A DNA stretch of 9,116 bases, taken from assembly GCA_035456985.1 (NCBI GenBank), contig DATICE010000054.1, positions 1 to 9,116 of the forward strand, given 5' to 3'. This DNA is from SG8-41 sp035456985 (lineage in GTDB: Bacteria > Pseudomonadota > Gammaproteobacteria > Burkholderiales > SG8-41). Below, in pieces: positions 1 to 7,255 of the stretch. The notes under the pieces were generated by a model. That model had not been told where the DNA came from and ran no database searches. It saw only the letters and a list, made by a program, of their open reading frames with translations. Both the position numbers and the translations under genes were made by a program. Each line of letters begins with the position of its first letter. Within the stretch, counting starts at the first letter, position 1.

Positions 1-1437
1 CGGCTCCCCGACATGCCCGCCTACATCATGGTGGACGCCGTCGAGGAGGATTACCGCTTCGAGACCCTGCCGCACGCGTTCGGCCGCGACCGCGCGGATA
101 TGGTCACCCGCAAGCTCAGGCAGCACTACCGCAATACGCCGTACATGGCCGCCACGCCGCTCGGCCGCGACACCGGCAAGCGACGCGACGACCGTTACCT
201 CTTCTCGGCGCTCACCAACCCGGACCTGATCACGGACTGGCTGCAGGCAGTAGCCGCGCGCGGGATGCCGATCGCGGGGATCTACCTGCTGCCGATGGTA
301 AGCGCAGAACTGCTCGGCAGGCTCGACGTGAAAGCGACCAACCTGCTGCTGGTCGCGCAGCATGCCACGGGACTGCGGCTTACCTTTTTCCGCGACCGCC
401 AGTTCCGCCTGAGCCGGCTGACGCGCGGGGAAAGCGGCCGTCCTGAGAACCGGACTCGCTACTTCACCGAAGAGATTTCGAACACGCGGCTCTACCTGCA
501 CGCGTTGCGCACGATGACGCTCGACGAGCACCTGACGGTGCTGCTGATCGACCGTGGCGACGAGCTGCAGGAGGCGGCCGCAGGAATCGCACGCGACAAC
601 CCGAGCCTGGAATGCGCGCGCATCGGCCGCGGCGAACTCGCGAGCCGCCTCGGCGTCGACAATGCGCTGCTCGACGCCTCGCCCTATTCGATCTACCTCC
701 ACCTGCTCGGGCTGAAGACGCCGCCCAGCAACCTCGCGCCGGATAACGCAATGGTAGGCTACAAGCGCTATCAGGCGCGGCGTGCCATCTATGCAGGCTG
801 CGGCGCACTGGCGGCCGCGGCCGCCGTGTGGACCGGCGCGAATCTCTACAACACGGTGAAGCTCAATTGGGACCGGGAAGACGCCGCGCGCCAGACCGGG
901 GTTCTGGCCGCCCAGTACCAGGAGATCACGCGCCAGTTTCCTCAGGCCCCGACCTCTGCCGAGAACATGAGAAAGACGGTCGAAATCGCAGAGCGGCTCC
1001 GAGCGACCGCCCATTCGCCCCAAAAAGTGATGGCGCTTCTGGGCCGTGCGCTGGAGAGAAGTCCCGCCATCGTCATCCGGGAATTTGGCTGGAAATACGG
1101 TACCGCGGAAATTCCTGTCGAGGGCTCGGGGGGCCGTGAGGTCGCTCCGTCCGATAGGGCGCAAGCCGTCCCTGGGCCCGCCGGGCAGCGCAAGGAGAGT
1201 GCGCTCATCGATGGCGAGGTCCGGCCGTTCCGCGGCGATTACCGCAGCGCCATCGACACGATCAATAGTTTCGCGGAGCGGCTGCGCGACGAGCCGGGAG
1301 TCGCCGAGGCGAGGGTGGTGAAACTTCCCCTCAACGTCAGTCCCACGCTGTCCCTCTCGGGCAACACGCTCGACAACCCCGAACAGGGCGTCGCGGCGGA
1401 ATTCAAACTGCTGCTGGTCCTCACACCCGCAAGATGA
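1..1437 (+). CDS. PilM-PilN/GspL-like bitopic pilus assembly protein (5' partial)
   Basis: The reading frame is open to the left edge of the window, so the true start lies upstream; the first ATG at 13 is probably internal. What is visible is 478 residues. Codons 1-255 look like the C-terminal part of a cytoplasmic actin-like PilM/MshI/GspL-type domain. Codons 262-283 form one hydrophobic alanine-rich membrane span (IYAGCGALAAAAAVW). A charged, probably coiled-coil stretch follows (about 288-340). The end is a PilN-like alpha/beta periplasmic domain (YRSAIDTINSFAERL near codon 414, closing strands FKLLLVLTP). This layout combines what PilM and PilN do as two proteins, as GspL and MshI-type proteins do. 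By family knowledge it would link the cytoplasmic ATPase to the periplasmic alignment complex. Its stop overlaps the next start by 4 bp (ATGA), and the next gene is PilO-like, which supports the assignment. Assignment is by architecture and context, not by diagnostic motifs; mshI or gspL homology was not tested. Confidence 0.75.
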   Translation, partial: RLPDMPAYIMVDAVEEDYRFETLPHAFGRDRADMVTRKLRQHYRNTPYMAATPLGRDTGKRRDDRYLFSALTNPDLITDWLQAVAARGMPIAGIYLLPMVSAELLGRLDVKATNLLLVAQHATGLRLTFFRDRQFRLSRLTRGESGRPENRTRYFTEEISNTRLYLHALRTMTLDEHLTVLLIDRGDELQEAAAGIARDNPSLECARIGRGELASRLGVDNALLDASPYSIYLHLLGLKTPPSNLAPDNAMVGYKRYQARRAIYAGCGALAAAAAVWTGANLYNTVKLNWDREDAARQTGVLAAQYQEITRQFPQAPTSAENMRKTVEIAERLRATAHSPQKVMALLGRALERSPAIVIREFGWKYGTAEIPVEGSGGREVAPSDRAQAVPGPAGQRKESALIDGEVRPFRGDYRSAIDTINSFAERLRDEPGVAEARVVKLPLNVSPTLSLSGNTLDNPEQGVAAEFKLLLVLTPAR

Positions 1438-2048
1438 ACCAAGCCGACCTCCAGGCATTGCGAAATCCGCTCCTCGCGCTCGCGGCCGTAGCCCTGATCG
1501 GCGCGCTGGCCGTCTATTATTCCGGGCGCCTGATGATTGCGGCGCGCCAGCAACTCGCGCAGCAACAGGTCCAGCTCAAGGATGCGCGGACCCGCCTTCA
1601 GAAATCAGGGGAAGAAAAGGACATCATCGTGCGCTACATCGGCGGTTTCCGCCAGCTCGAGCGCACCGGATTCGTGGGCGACGAGCAGCGCATCAACTGG
1701 CTCGACGGACTGCGGCTCGCCAACCAGCAGGCGGATCTCTTCGGAGTGGATTACCAGATCGGGGCGCAGAAACCCTACGCATTCGCCGCCGAATTCGCCC
1801 CCGGGGCGCTCGCGTTGAAAGAATCGTCCATGCGTGTCCGGTTCCGCCTGCTGCACGAAGGAGACCTGGGGCGGTTCTTCGATGCGCTCGCGCGCCAGGG
1901 CGCCGGGATATTTACCATCGACCAGTGCCAGATGCGGCGTATCGATACCGGCGGCGTGATCCGCTACCAGCCGAACGTCAACGCGGAATGCGACCTATCG
2001 TGGATTACCGTGAGCGTGGGCGCGGGCGGAGCGCAGAAAAAACCGTGA
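1434..2048 (+). CDS. PilO/GspM-like (MshJ-like) inner-membrane pilus assembly protein
   Basis: This encodes 204 residues with the plan of PilO/GspM/MshJ. There is a short cytoplasmic N-terminus, one membrane span at about 11-31 (PLLALAAVALIGALAVYY), a coiled coil at about 33-62 rich in Q, K and E, then a periplasmic alpha/beta domain. A motif typical of this protein type in pilus clusters is present (GDEQRINWLDGLR, 82-94). Two cysteines (C165, C186) lie in the last domain and could form a disulfide. By family knowledge such proteins dimerise with PilN/GspL-type partners and form the inner-membrane alignment platform. The ATG overlaps the stop of the PilM-PilN-like gene by 4 bp and has no clear Shine-Dalgarno sequence, so translation is probably coupled. 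Length is normal for the family. The family call is fairly firm; the exact system (type IVa, MSHA or type II-like) is not. Confidence 0.75.
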   Translation: MNQADLQALRNPLLALAAVALIGALAVYYSGRLMIAARQQLAQQQVQLKDARTRLQKSGEEKDIIVRYIGGFRQLERTGFVGDEQRINWLDGLRLANQQADLFGVDYQIGAQKPYAFAAEFAPGALALKESSMRVRFRLLHEGDLGRFFDALARQGAGIFTIDQCQMRRIDTGGVIRYQPNVNAECDLSWITVSVGAGGAQKKP

Positions 2049-2086
2049 TGGGTGACCCTTTGACAGCGCTCAGGACAGGCTCGTGA
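2048..2086 (+). other. 12-codon mini-ORF bridging two pilus genes
   Basis: An ATG at 2048 overlaps the stop of the PilO-like gene (TGATG). It opens a 12-codon frame (MGDPLTALRTGS) whose TGA overlaps the GTG start of the next gene (GTGA at 2083-2086). It has no obvious ribosome binding site of its own. It could pass terminating ribosomes across the 34-bp gap by reinitiation, or it may be chance. The downstream GTG also has its own AGGA at 2072-2075, so the relay is not strictly needed. There is no sign that the peptide has a function. Confidence 0.3.
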
Positions 2087-2736
2087 CACGTAACTGGAAA
2101 ATCAGCCTGGTCGCGTGCGGCACGCTCGCCGCAGCGGCAATATCGGTGCCGGCATCAGCCCAGGAACGGCTAGGCCGGATGTTTTTCACCCCTGCGCAGC
2201 GCGCCTCGCTCGATGTCGCGCGCAGCCAGCGGGCGCGCGCCGCGGTCGCCACCGAGAAGTCCGAGCAGGAAGCCACGCCGGTCCCGCAGACTATCACCTA
2301 CAGCGGCGTCCTGCGCCGCAGCGACGGCAAGACGACCGTCTGGATCAACAACCAGCCCGTGCACGACCGCGAGTCGGCGGGCGCCGCCGCGATCGTCGGG
2401 CGGGTGCGGCCAGACGGCAGTGTCACGCTGCAGGTGCCCCAGTCTGGACGCAGCGTCAGCCTCAAGCCCGGACAGAGTGTCGAACTGTTGTCGGGCGCCG
2501 TCGAGGAAGCATACTCGCGCCGGTTGGAAGCCCCCAAGGCCGAGCCCAACCCGGCGGCCAAGCCGGCGGCGAACGCCAAGTCCGCCAAGTCCTTGGCGCC
2601 CGACCGCGCTGCGGAGCGGGAACGCGAGGAACGCGAGAGCCAGCGTCTTGAAGACGCCATTTCCCGGGCCCTCACGGAGACGGCCAGTGCTAGATCCGGC
2701 GCCGCGCCGCGCCCCGAGCCCCAAGCGAAGCCGTAA
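2083..2736 (+). CDS. Periplasmic MshK/PilP-like pilus assembly protein
   Basis: This encodes 217 residues from a GTG start supported by AGGA at 2072-2075 (7-nt spacing) and by an N-terminus that reads as a Sec signal peptide (K6, hydrophobic 8-22, probable cleavage ASA|QE after residue 26). The mature part opens with LGRMFFTPAQRASLD (30-44). A compact beta domain follows (ITYSGVLRRSDGKTTVWINN, 71-90; VSLKPGQSVEL, 125-135), of the kind seen in GspC/PilP/MshK homology regions, which couple the inner-membrane platform to the secretin. The C-terminal third is low-complexity: alanine/proline-rich (150-175), then a charged E/R helix (176-197), then a proline-rich tail. It could be a flexible linker or cell-wall-spanning segment. 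It lies between the PilO-like gene and the minor pilins, 5 bp before the latter. No secretin gene is in the window. The role is inferred from position and fold-level resemblance. Confidence 0.6.
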   Translation: MTRNWKISLVACGTLAAAAISVPASAQERLGRMFFTPAQRASLDVARSQRARAAVATEKSEQEATPVPQTITYSGVLRRSDGKTTVWINNQPVHDRESAGAAAIVGRVRPDGSVTLQVPQSGRSVSLKPGQSVELLSGAVEEAYSRRLEAPKAEPNPAAKPAANAKSAKSLAPDRAAEREREERESQRLEDAISRALTETASARSGAAPRPEPQAKP

Positions 2737-2741
2737 CGGCG

Positions 2742-3893
2742 ATGTACTCCGGTTCGCGACAGGCAAGAGTTTCCTGCCGCCATTCCCAGCGCGGGCAGGC
2801 GGCGCTCCTGGCGGTGATGCTGATCGTAATCGTGGCAACGCTGCTCGTCTTCGGCGCCGTCGATACCACTGCGCTCGCGCTCCGGCGCGACCAGGATGTG
2901 ACAGCCGCTCTCGCGCAGGCCAAGCAGGCGCTGATCGGGCGCGCCGTTGCGGACAGCACCCGGCCCGGTTCACTGCCCTGCCCGGATATCGACGATGACG
3001 GCAGCGCCGAGTCCACGGTTGCCTACGGCGGTGTCTGCCCGAGTTACATCGGCAGACTGCCGTGGAAGACTCTCGGGCTGCAGGATCCGCGGGACGCGGG
3101 CGGCGAGCGCCTCTGGTATGCCCTGTTCCCGGCGTTTCGCGACCATTCGTCGGCCGGGATGCTCGATGTCGACACCAAGGGCGGCCTCACCGTTTATCAG
3201 GACAGCACCGCGACCGTCATTACCACCCAGGCGGTGGCCGTCATCTTCGCGCCGGGGCCGGTTGTCGGAAGCCAGGTCCGCGATCCAGCCAGCGCGAACA
3301 ACCCGGCGAACTATCTCGAAACGGCGGGCGGCGTCAACAATTCGATCGCCGGCGGCCCGTTCATCGGTGCACAGCCCTCGGGCACATTCAACGACAAACT
3401 TCTCGTCATCACGACAGCGGATTTGATGCCGCCGCTCGAGCGCCGCGTTGCCCGCGAGATGCTGGCATTGCTGCAGAGCTACCGGTCATTGAGCGGGTGC
3501 GCCTGCTACCCGTGGGCATCCAACGATTTCGATGACGACAGCGTCACCGGCCGGTTTCGTGGCATGGTTCCGATCGAGGTTGCATTGCCGCATTCCTGGG
3601 GGTCGCTGGGACTCACCGTTCCGCCCTGGATGATCGCGAGCAACGAATGGGGAAAACGCTTCTATTATGCTGTCGCGCCCAACGAATCAGAGAACAAGAC
3701 GGGAGGCACGCTCACGGTTGATGGCGCCGCTAAGAATCTAGTGCTGATTACCACCGGTCCTGCCGGCGCAAGCCGTCCCAGTACGAACTTGCCCGACTAC
3801 ATCGAGGACCTCGAGAACAGAGATGGCGACAACACTTTTCAGACCCCCTCATCTACAGCATATGCGCGCGATCGCATTTACACGATCCCCTGA
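2742..3893 (+). CDS. Large PilX/GspK-like minor pilin with duplicated Cys domain
   Basis: This encodes 383 residues, long for a minor pilin. The N-terminus has a basic leader ending RG (17-18) followed by QAALLAVMLIVIVATLLVFG, a prepilin-type cleavage and membrane helix. The residue at mature position 5 is leucine rather than the usual glutamate, as in GspK/PilX-type tip subunits. After the helix come QAKQALIGRAVA (59-70) and a globular domain with LPCPD (78-82), a second cysteine at 99, G-R-LPWKTLGL (104-113), GERLWYA (121-127), AVAVIFAPG (164-172), GGPF (204-207) and TFNDKLLVIT (215-224). The pattern then recurs in weaker form: LALLQSY then CACYPW (253-258), PPW (294-296), GKRFYYA (304-310), NLVLITTGP (332-340), DYIEDLENRDGDNTF (352-366). 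The protein thus seems to carry two copies of one domain. The gene starts 5 bp after the periplasmic protein gene with no good ribosome binding site and overlaps the next pilin gene. A tip or adhesin-like role is inferred. Confidence 0.7.
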   Translation: MYSGSRQARVSCRHSQRGQAALLAVMLIVIVATLLVFGAVDTTALALRRDQDVTAALAQAKQALIGRAVADSTRPGSLPCPDIDDDGSAESTVAYGGVCPSYIGRLPWKTLGLQDPRDAGGERLWYALFPAFRDHSSAGMLDVDTKGGLTVYQDSTATVITTQAVAVIFAPGPVVGSQVRDPASANNPANYLETAGGVNNSIAGGPFIGAQPSGTFNDKLLVITTADLMPPLERRVAREMLALLQSYRSLSGCACYPWASNDFDDDSVTGRFRGMVPIEVALPHSWGSLGLTVPPWMIASNEWGKRFYYAVAPNESENKTGGTLTVDGAAKNLVLITTGPAGASRPSTNLPDYIEDLENRDGDNTFQTPSSTAYARDRIYTIP

Positions 3894-4581
3894 TCGCATC
3901 CGCGGCTTCACGCTGGTCGAGATCGCGATCGCGATCTTCATCATCACGCTGCTGCTGGGCAGCATCCTGGTCCCGCTCACCACCCAGGTCGAGCAGCGCC
4001 AGGTGAGCGAGACGCAAAAGATGCTAGAGGACATCAAGGACGCGCTGATCGGCCATGCCGTCGCCAAGGGATATCTCCCGTGCCCCGACCTCACCTCGGG
4101 GGCGGGCTCGAATGACGGCGTCGAGGACTACAATGCTGGCACCACGAATTGTTCGGGCGCGATCGGCAACGTGCCGTGGGTAACGCTCGGATTCGGCGCC
4201 ACCGACCCCTGGGGCAATCGCTTCCGATACCGGGTTCACAACGACTACGCACGGCGCTCGCCCGCCACCCAATTTAGTCTAACCACTGCATCGGGCATTA
4301 TCGTCAAGGCAACAAGCCTTGGCGCTAACCTGACGGATAGTGCTGTCGCGGTCATCATTTCGCATGGCAAGAACGGCCTTGGCGCGATAAGTGCGCAAAC
4401 CAATCTCCTGAACCCTACGCCGAGCAGCATGGACGAAACGGGCAATTACTCCGGCGGCCCCTTCGTAAGCCGCATCCAGACTTCGGTAGGTTCCACTGCG
4501 GGGGAATTCGACGACATCGTGACCTGGCTCGGCAGGTACACGCTCTTCAACCGCATGGTCGCCGCCGGCAAGTTGCCCTAA
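3862..4581 (+). CDS. Minor type IV prepilin with one copy of the same Cys domain
   Basis: This encodes 239 residues from the ATG at 3862. The leader is 15 residues ending in RG, cleaved before F16 (G|FTLVEIAIAIFIITLLLG), with glutamate at mature position 5 (E20), a classic type IV prepilin signal for PilD-type peptidase. An in-frame ATG at 3823 would give a 28-residue leader; 3862 is preferred for leader length, though neither start has a strong ribosome binding site. The globular part repeats the order of motifs in the preceding protein: ALIGHAVA (61-68), LPCPD (72-76), C97, G-N-VPWVTLGF (102-111), DPWGNRFRYRV (115-125), AVAVI (161-165), NYSGGPF (195-201), EFDDIVTWL (215-223). The two proteins are therefore probably paralogues. 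C74 and C97 may form a disulfide. The start overlaps the upstream gene by 32 bp in another frame. The stop overlaps that of the convergent kinase gene. Which machine uses it is inferred from context. Confidence 0.8.
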   Translation: MRAIAFTRSPDRIRGFTLVEIAIAIFIITLLLGSILVPLTTQVEQRQVSETQKMLEDIKDALIGHAVAKGYLPCPDLTSGAGSNDGVEDYNAGTTNCSGAIGNVPWVTLGFGATDPWGNRFRYRVHNDYARRSPATQFSLTTASGIIVKATSLGANLTDSAVAVIISHGKNGLGAISAQTNLLNPTPSSMDETGNYSGGPFVSRIQTSVGSTAGEFDDIVTWLGRYTLFNRMVAAGKLP

Positions 4582-6350
4582 GTCCCCTCCCCCTCCCGCG
4601 TCAGCACGAAGCACACCATTCCAGGCTGGTTGGAAGCGAGCGCGAGGCGGTAGCCGAGCTGGGCCGCCTGCTTCGCGGAATGGTAGAGCCCAACGCCGAG
4701 CCCGCTCGGGGAGGGCACTGGCGCCTCGAACAGCTGCATTTCGGTGCTCTTCGCGATCGCGGTGCCATTGTCGCAGACCGTCAGCGTGCCGCCGCGCGCA
4801 ATTGACAGCGTCACCCGCACCTGAAGGCCCGCGCCGGCAGCCGATTTGTTGACGGCATTCTCGATCAGATTGTCGGCAACGCTGTCGAACAGCTCCGCCG
4901 GCAGCGTCAGGTCGCGCGGCACGCCGTCCATCTGGAAATGGATGCTGCGACCGGCATGGCGCTGGATGAGGCCCTCCCACCAGACCGCGGCCCCCACGCG
5001 CGTCGCATCCGCCTGCTGCGGCGAGCGCAGCTTGTCGAGCGTTGCGTTCAGGCGCTGGGTGATCTGCGGCAGCTGCCGCTGCATCAGCGCCTGCAGCCCC
5101 TGCGCCTGCTGCTCGCTGCTGCTGTCGACCGCCGCGCACAGCGACCGCAGCGACTGCAGAAGGTTCTTGACGTCGTGCGTCAGCCGCGCGCCGGTTTCGT
5201 AGATTGCCTGCGTGTAGGCGCTCTGGCGCTGGATCTGCTCGCGGCGCTTCGCCTCGTAGAAGTGGCCGACCATCTGCGTCAGGAGCTTCAAATGCAGCAG
5301 CACCGCCGGCGACAACGACCAGCGAGTGTAGATCCTCAGCCGGAGATCCTGGAACGAGAATTCAGCGGAGTAGCCCGACTTGACGCCGTACTCGCCCTGG
5401 CCAAGGCGCGTTTCCCAGCGCAGACCCGTCACCCAGGGCAGGTCGAGGATGTGCTCGAGGGACAGCGCGAGAAAGCGTTGCGGCTGGGTTTCCTGCTCGG
5501 CGAACTCCGCCAGGCGCTGCACCCAGCGCTCGAATGGCAGTCCCAGGCTCAGGAGATACTGCGAGAGGATATGGCCGAGACCGGCAAAGCCGCCGCGCGG
5601 ATTCCACAGCCAGGACAGCGCCATCAGCACCACGGCGATCGCGAACAGCGTTTGCGCGAGGGCGAGCGGATAGTTGCCGTGGCTCACCTGCTTGACGACG
5701 AAGCTCCCCAGCACCAGCGCGGCGACCAGCAGGAACAGGATTACGCTGTAGAACAGATCGACCGCCAGCGGTACCGTGCTCCGGCTCGACTCGACCTGCG
5801 TCAGCAGGATCGCGATCGGCAGCACCGGCAACCCGTACTGCACCAGCAGCACCGGCAACAGGGACGGATGTGACTGCAGCAGCGCGGGCCACGTCGCGAC
5901 GCTCTGTCGCGCCAGCTGGGCCGTAGCGTCCTCGAGCGTCTGGTCGGCAAACAAGTGGGGCACCACCCACATCAGCAGCATCGACAACAGATACAGCGCG
6001 GCGAGCATTGACACCATGCGCTGCCGCCGCTGAGCGATCCCGGGCACCGAGCCGCCGATCAGGCCGAACAGCAGCGCGAGCCAAGCGGCCATCAGCCACC
6101 AGGTGGTCCATGCCGCGAGCAGAAAACCGACGATGACCACCAGGTAAACGTAGCGCGACTCTATGTCCGCCTCGCCCCGCCACACCGGCTGCCAAAGCAG
6201 GAACAGTCCGAAATGCGCCAGCAGGAGCGCGCGCGACCACCAGTCGGTGATCCCCCACGCGAGCGATGCGTGGAGCGCCAGCAGCATCAGGCCGAGCCAC
6301 CATTGCGGGCGCCCGACGACGCGGACTTGCGTGGCGGCGACTTCGCTCAC
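4578..6350 (-). CDS. Multi-span membrane sensor histidine kinase (orphan)
   Basis: This encodes 590 residues from a GTG with no clear ribosome binding site; a later start is possible but would cut into the first membrane span. About eight hydrophobic spans fill residues 17-250. A soluble GAF-like region follows (about 270-365). The dimerisation/phosphoacceptor helix has the H-box ARLTHDVKNLLQS (388-400), with H392 as the expected phosphorylated histidine. The ATPase domain has an N-box (DNLIENAVNKS, 493-503), a G1 box (CDNGTAIA, 526-533) and a glycine-rich lid (SGLGVGLYHSA, 549-559), so it looks catalytically intact. The order membrane domain, GAF-like region, HDVKN box recalls PrsK-type kinases, which are known to work with sigma-54 activators; this resemblance is from memory and untested. 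No response regulator gene adjoins it. It is convergent with the pilin operon and divergent from the permease gene. A link to the sigma-54-driven pilin nearby is only a hypothesis. Confidence 0.85.
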   Translation of the reverse strand: MSEVAATQVRVVGRPQWWLGLMLLALHASLAWGITDWWSRALLLAHFGLFLLWQPVWRGEADIESRYVYLVVIVGFLLAAWTTWWLMAAWLALLFGLIGGSVPGIAQRRQRMVSMLAALYLLSMLLMWVVPHLFADQTLEDATAQLARQSVATWPALLQSHPSLLPVLLVQYGLPVLPIAILLTQVESSRSTVPLAVDLFYSVILFLLVAALVLGSFVVKQVSHGNYPLALAQTLFAIAVVLMALSWLWNPRGGFAGLGHILSQYLLSLGLPFERWVQRLAEFAEQETQPQRFLALSLEHILDLPWVTGLRWETRLGQGEYGVKSGYSAEFSFQDLRLRIYTRWSLSPAVLLHLKLLTQMVGHFYEAKRREQIQRQSAYTQAIYETGARLTHDVKNLLQSLRSLCAAVDSSSEQQAQGLQALMQRQLPQITQRLNATLDKLRSPQQADATRVGAAVWWEGLIQRHAGRSIHFQMDGVPRDLTLPAELFDSVADNLIENAVNKSAAGAGLQVRVTLSIARGGTLTVCDNGTAIAKSTEMQLFEAPVPSPSGLGVGLYHSAKQAAQLGYRLALASNQPGMVCFVLTREGEGT

Positions 6351-6390
6351 GCAGGCGCCCGCGCGTGGCCTGCGCGGCGGGGGGTTTCGC

Positions 6391-6396
6391 TATACT
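6391..6396 (+). promoter_or_regulatory. Candidate -10 element upstream of the permease gene
   Basis: TATACT lies in the 112-bp divergent region between the kinase and permease genes and matches the sigma-70 -10 consensus at five of six positions. No acceptable -35 hexamer stands 16-18 bp upstream (the stretch is GC-rich), so if used it would need an activator. Placement 67 bp before the permease ATG is reasonable. I see no matching promoter for the kinase on the opposite strand. Confidence 0.4.
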
Positions 6397-6462
6397 GTCG
6401 GCGGATTTGCATCGGAGCTCGAAACGTAAGCCGTGGCCGCTGCCGGACACGGCTATTGTGGC

Positions 6463-7233
6463 ATGGATTCCAGAATCGCAGCCATTGCGCGCTACACATT
6501 GCTTGAGGCGCTGCGCACTCGCCTCGCGGCGCTGGTCTTCGTCACTCTGCTGCTCCTGCTGGCCGCCAGCTTCTTCGTTGAATCGATATCGGTCACCGAG
6601 GGCGCGCGGTTCCAGGCCGGCTTCTACGCCGCGAGCATGCGGCTCGCAGCCGTCTTCATCGCGGCCGTCTACGTCCTGGTCAGCATCACGCGCGAGTTCA
6701 ACGACAAGAATCTCGACGTGCTGCTCGCGCTCGATTTGCCGCGCTCCCATTATGTCCTGGGCAAGCTCGCCGGCTTCCTCGCCATCGCCGTGCTGATTGC
6801 TGCCGCGGCGTCACTGCCGCTTGCGTGGCTCGCCCCCGGGCCGGCCGCGTTGCAATGGGCGGGGTCGCTCGCGGCGGAACTTGCGATCGTCGTGGCGTTT
6901 GCGCTGTTCTGCGTGGTCACGTTCAACCAGCTCACACTAGCGGCGAGCTTCGTCGTGGCTTTCTACGTCCTCTGCCGCGCACTCACGGCAATACGCCTCA
7001 TGAGCGCGCATCCGCTGACCGGCGCCGATACCTTCTCGCATCAGGCCATCCAGTTCATGGTCGACACCCTCGCGCTGGTCGTGCCCGCGCTGGACAGGTG
7101 GACCCAGACTGCGTGGCTGGTCAATCAGCCGGCCCTGTGGTTTACCCTGCTCGAGCTCGCAGGGTTCAGCGCGCTCTACGTCGCGTTGCTCGCCGCGGCG
7201 ACGATGTTCGACTTCTACAGGAAGAATTTCTGA
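6463..7233 (+). CDS. ABC-2 type transporter permease, no adjacent ATPase
   Basis: This encodes 256 residues from the ATG at 6463. A GTG at 6433 would add ten residues without homology-like character, and MDSRIAAIARYTLLEALRTR is the usual start of ABC-2 permeases. About six membrane spans are visible (roughly 22-40, 60-76, 104-123, 136-158, 161-178, 226-247). Between spans 2 and 3 lies the hallmark cytoplasmic stretch REFNDKNLDVLLALDLPRS (77-95), then GKLAGF. By family knowledge such permeases pair with a separate ATP-binding protein for export or membrane remodelling. No ATPase gene is present on either side: upstream is the divergent kinase, downstream (22-bp gap) the helical-repeat protein. 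The ATPase may be encoded elsewhere. Substrate unknown; a role in pilus function is suggested only by position. Confidence 0.8.
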   Translation: MDSRIAAIARYTLLEALRTRLAALVFVTLLLLLAASFFVESISVTEGARFQAGFYAASMRLAAVFIAAVYVLVSITREFNDKNLDVLLALDLPRSHYVLGKLAGFLAIAVLIAAAASLPLAWLAPGPAALQWAGSLAAELAIVVAFALFCVVTFNQLTLAASFVVAFYVLCRALTAIRLMSAHPLTGADTFSHQAIQFMVDTLALVVPALDRWTQTAWLVNQPALWFTLLELAGFSALYVALLAAATMFDFYRKNF

Positions 7234-7244
7234 GGGGATTTCGC

Positions 7245-7249
7245 AGGAG
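7245..7249 (+). promoter_or_regulatory. Shine-Dalgarno AGGAG for the helical-repeat protein
   Basis: AGGAG stands 6 nt before the ATG at 7256. It is one of the clearer ribosome binding sites in the window and fixes that start. Confidence 0.75.
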
Positions 7250-7255
7250 TCTCTG

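Noticed and set aside
2170..2973. 267-codon frame on the - strand across the periplasmic protein gene
   Set aside because: Very arginine/alanine/glycine-rich composition typical of antisense frames in GC-rich DNA; the + strand frame has a signal peptide and family motifs.
3921..3936. GATCGC tandem repeat containing GCGATCGC, like a HIP1 or short-repeat element
   Set aside because: It encodes the conserved EIAIAI of the pilin helix using ordinary GC-rich codons; the cluster is explained by protein sequence.
4137..4151. TGGCAC suggesting a second sigma-54 promoter
   Set aside because: It lies inside a pilin coding region and the -12 half reads ATTG where TTGC is needed.
5362..6750. Long open frame on the - strand (462 codons) overlapping the kinase and the permease start
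   Set aside because: It is a shadow of the kinase gene: arginine/alanine/glycine-rich, with no domain features, while the kinase frame has clear H, N and G boxes and membrane spans.
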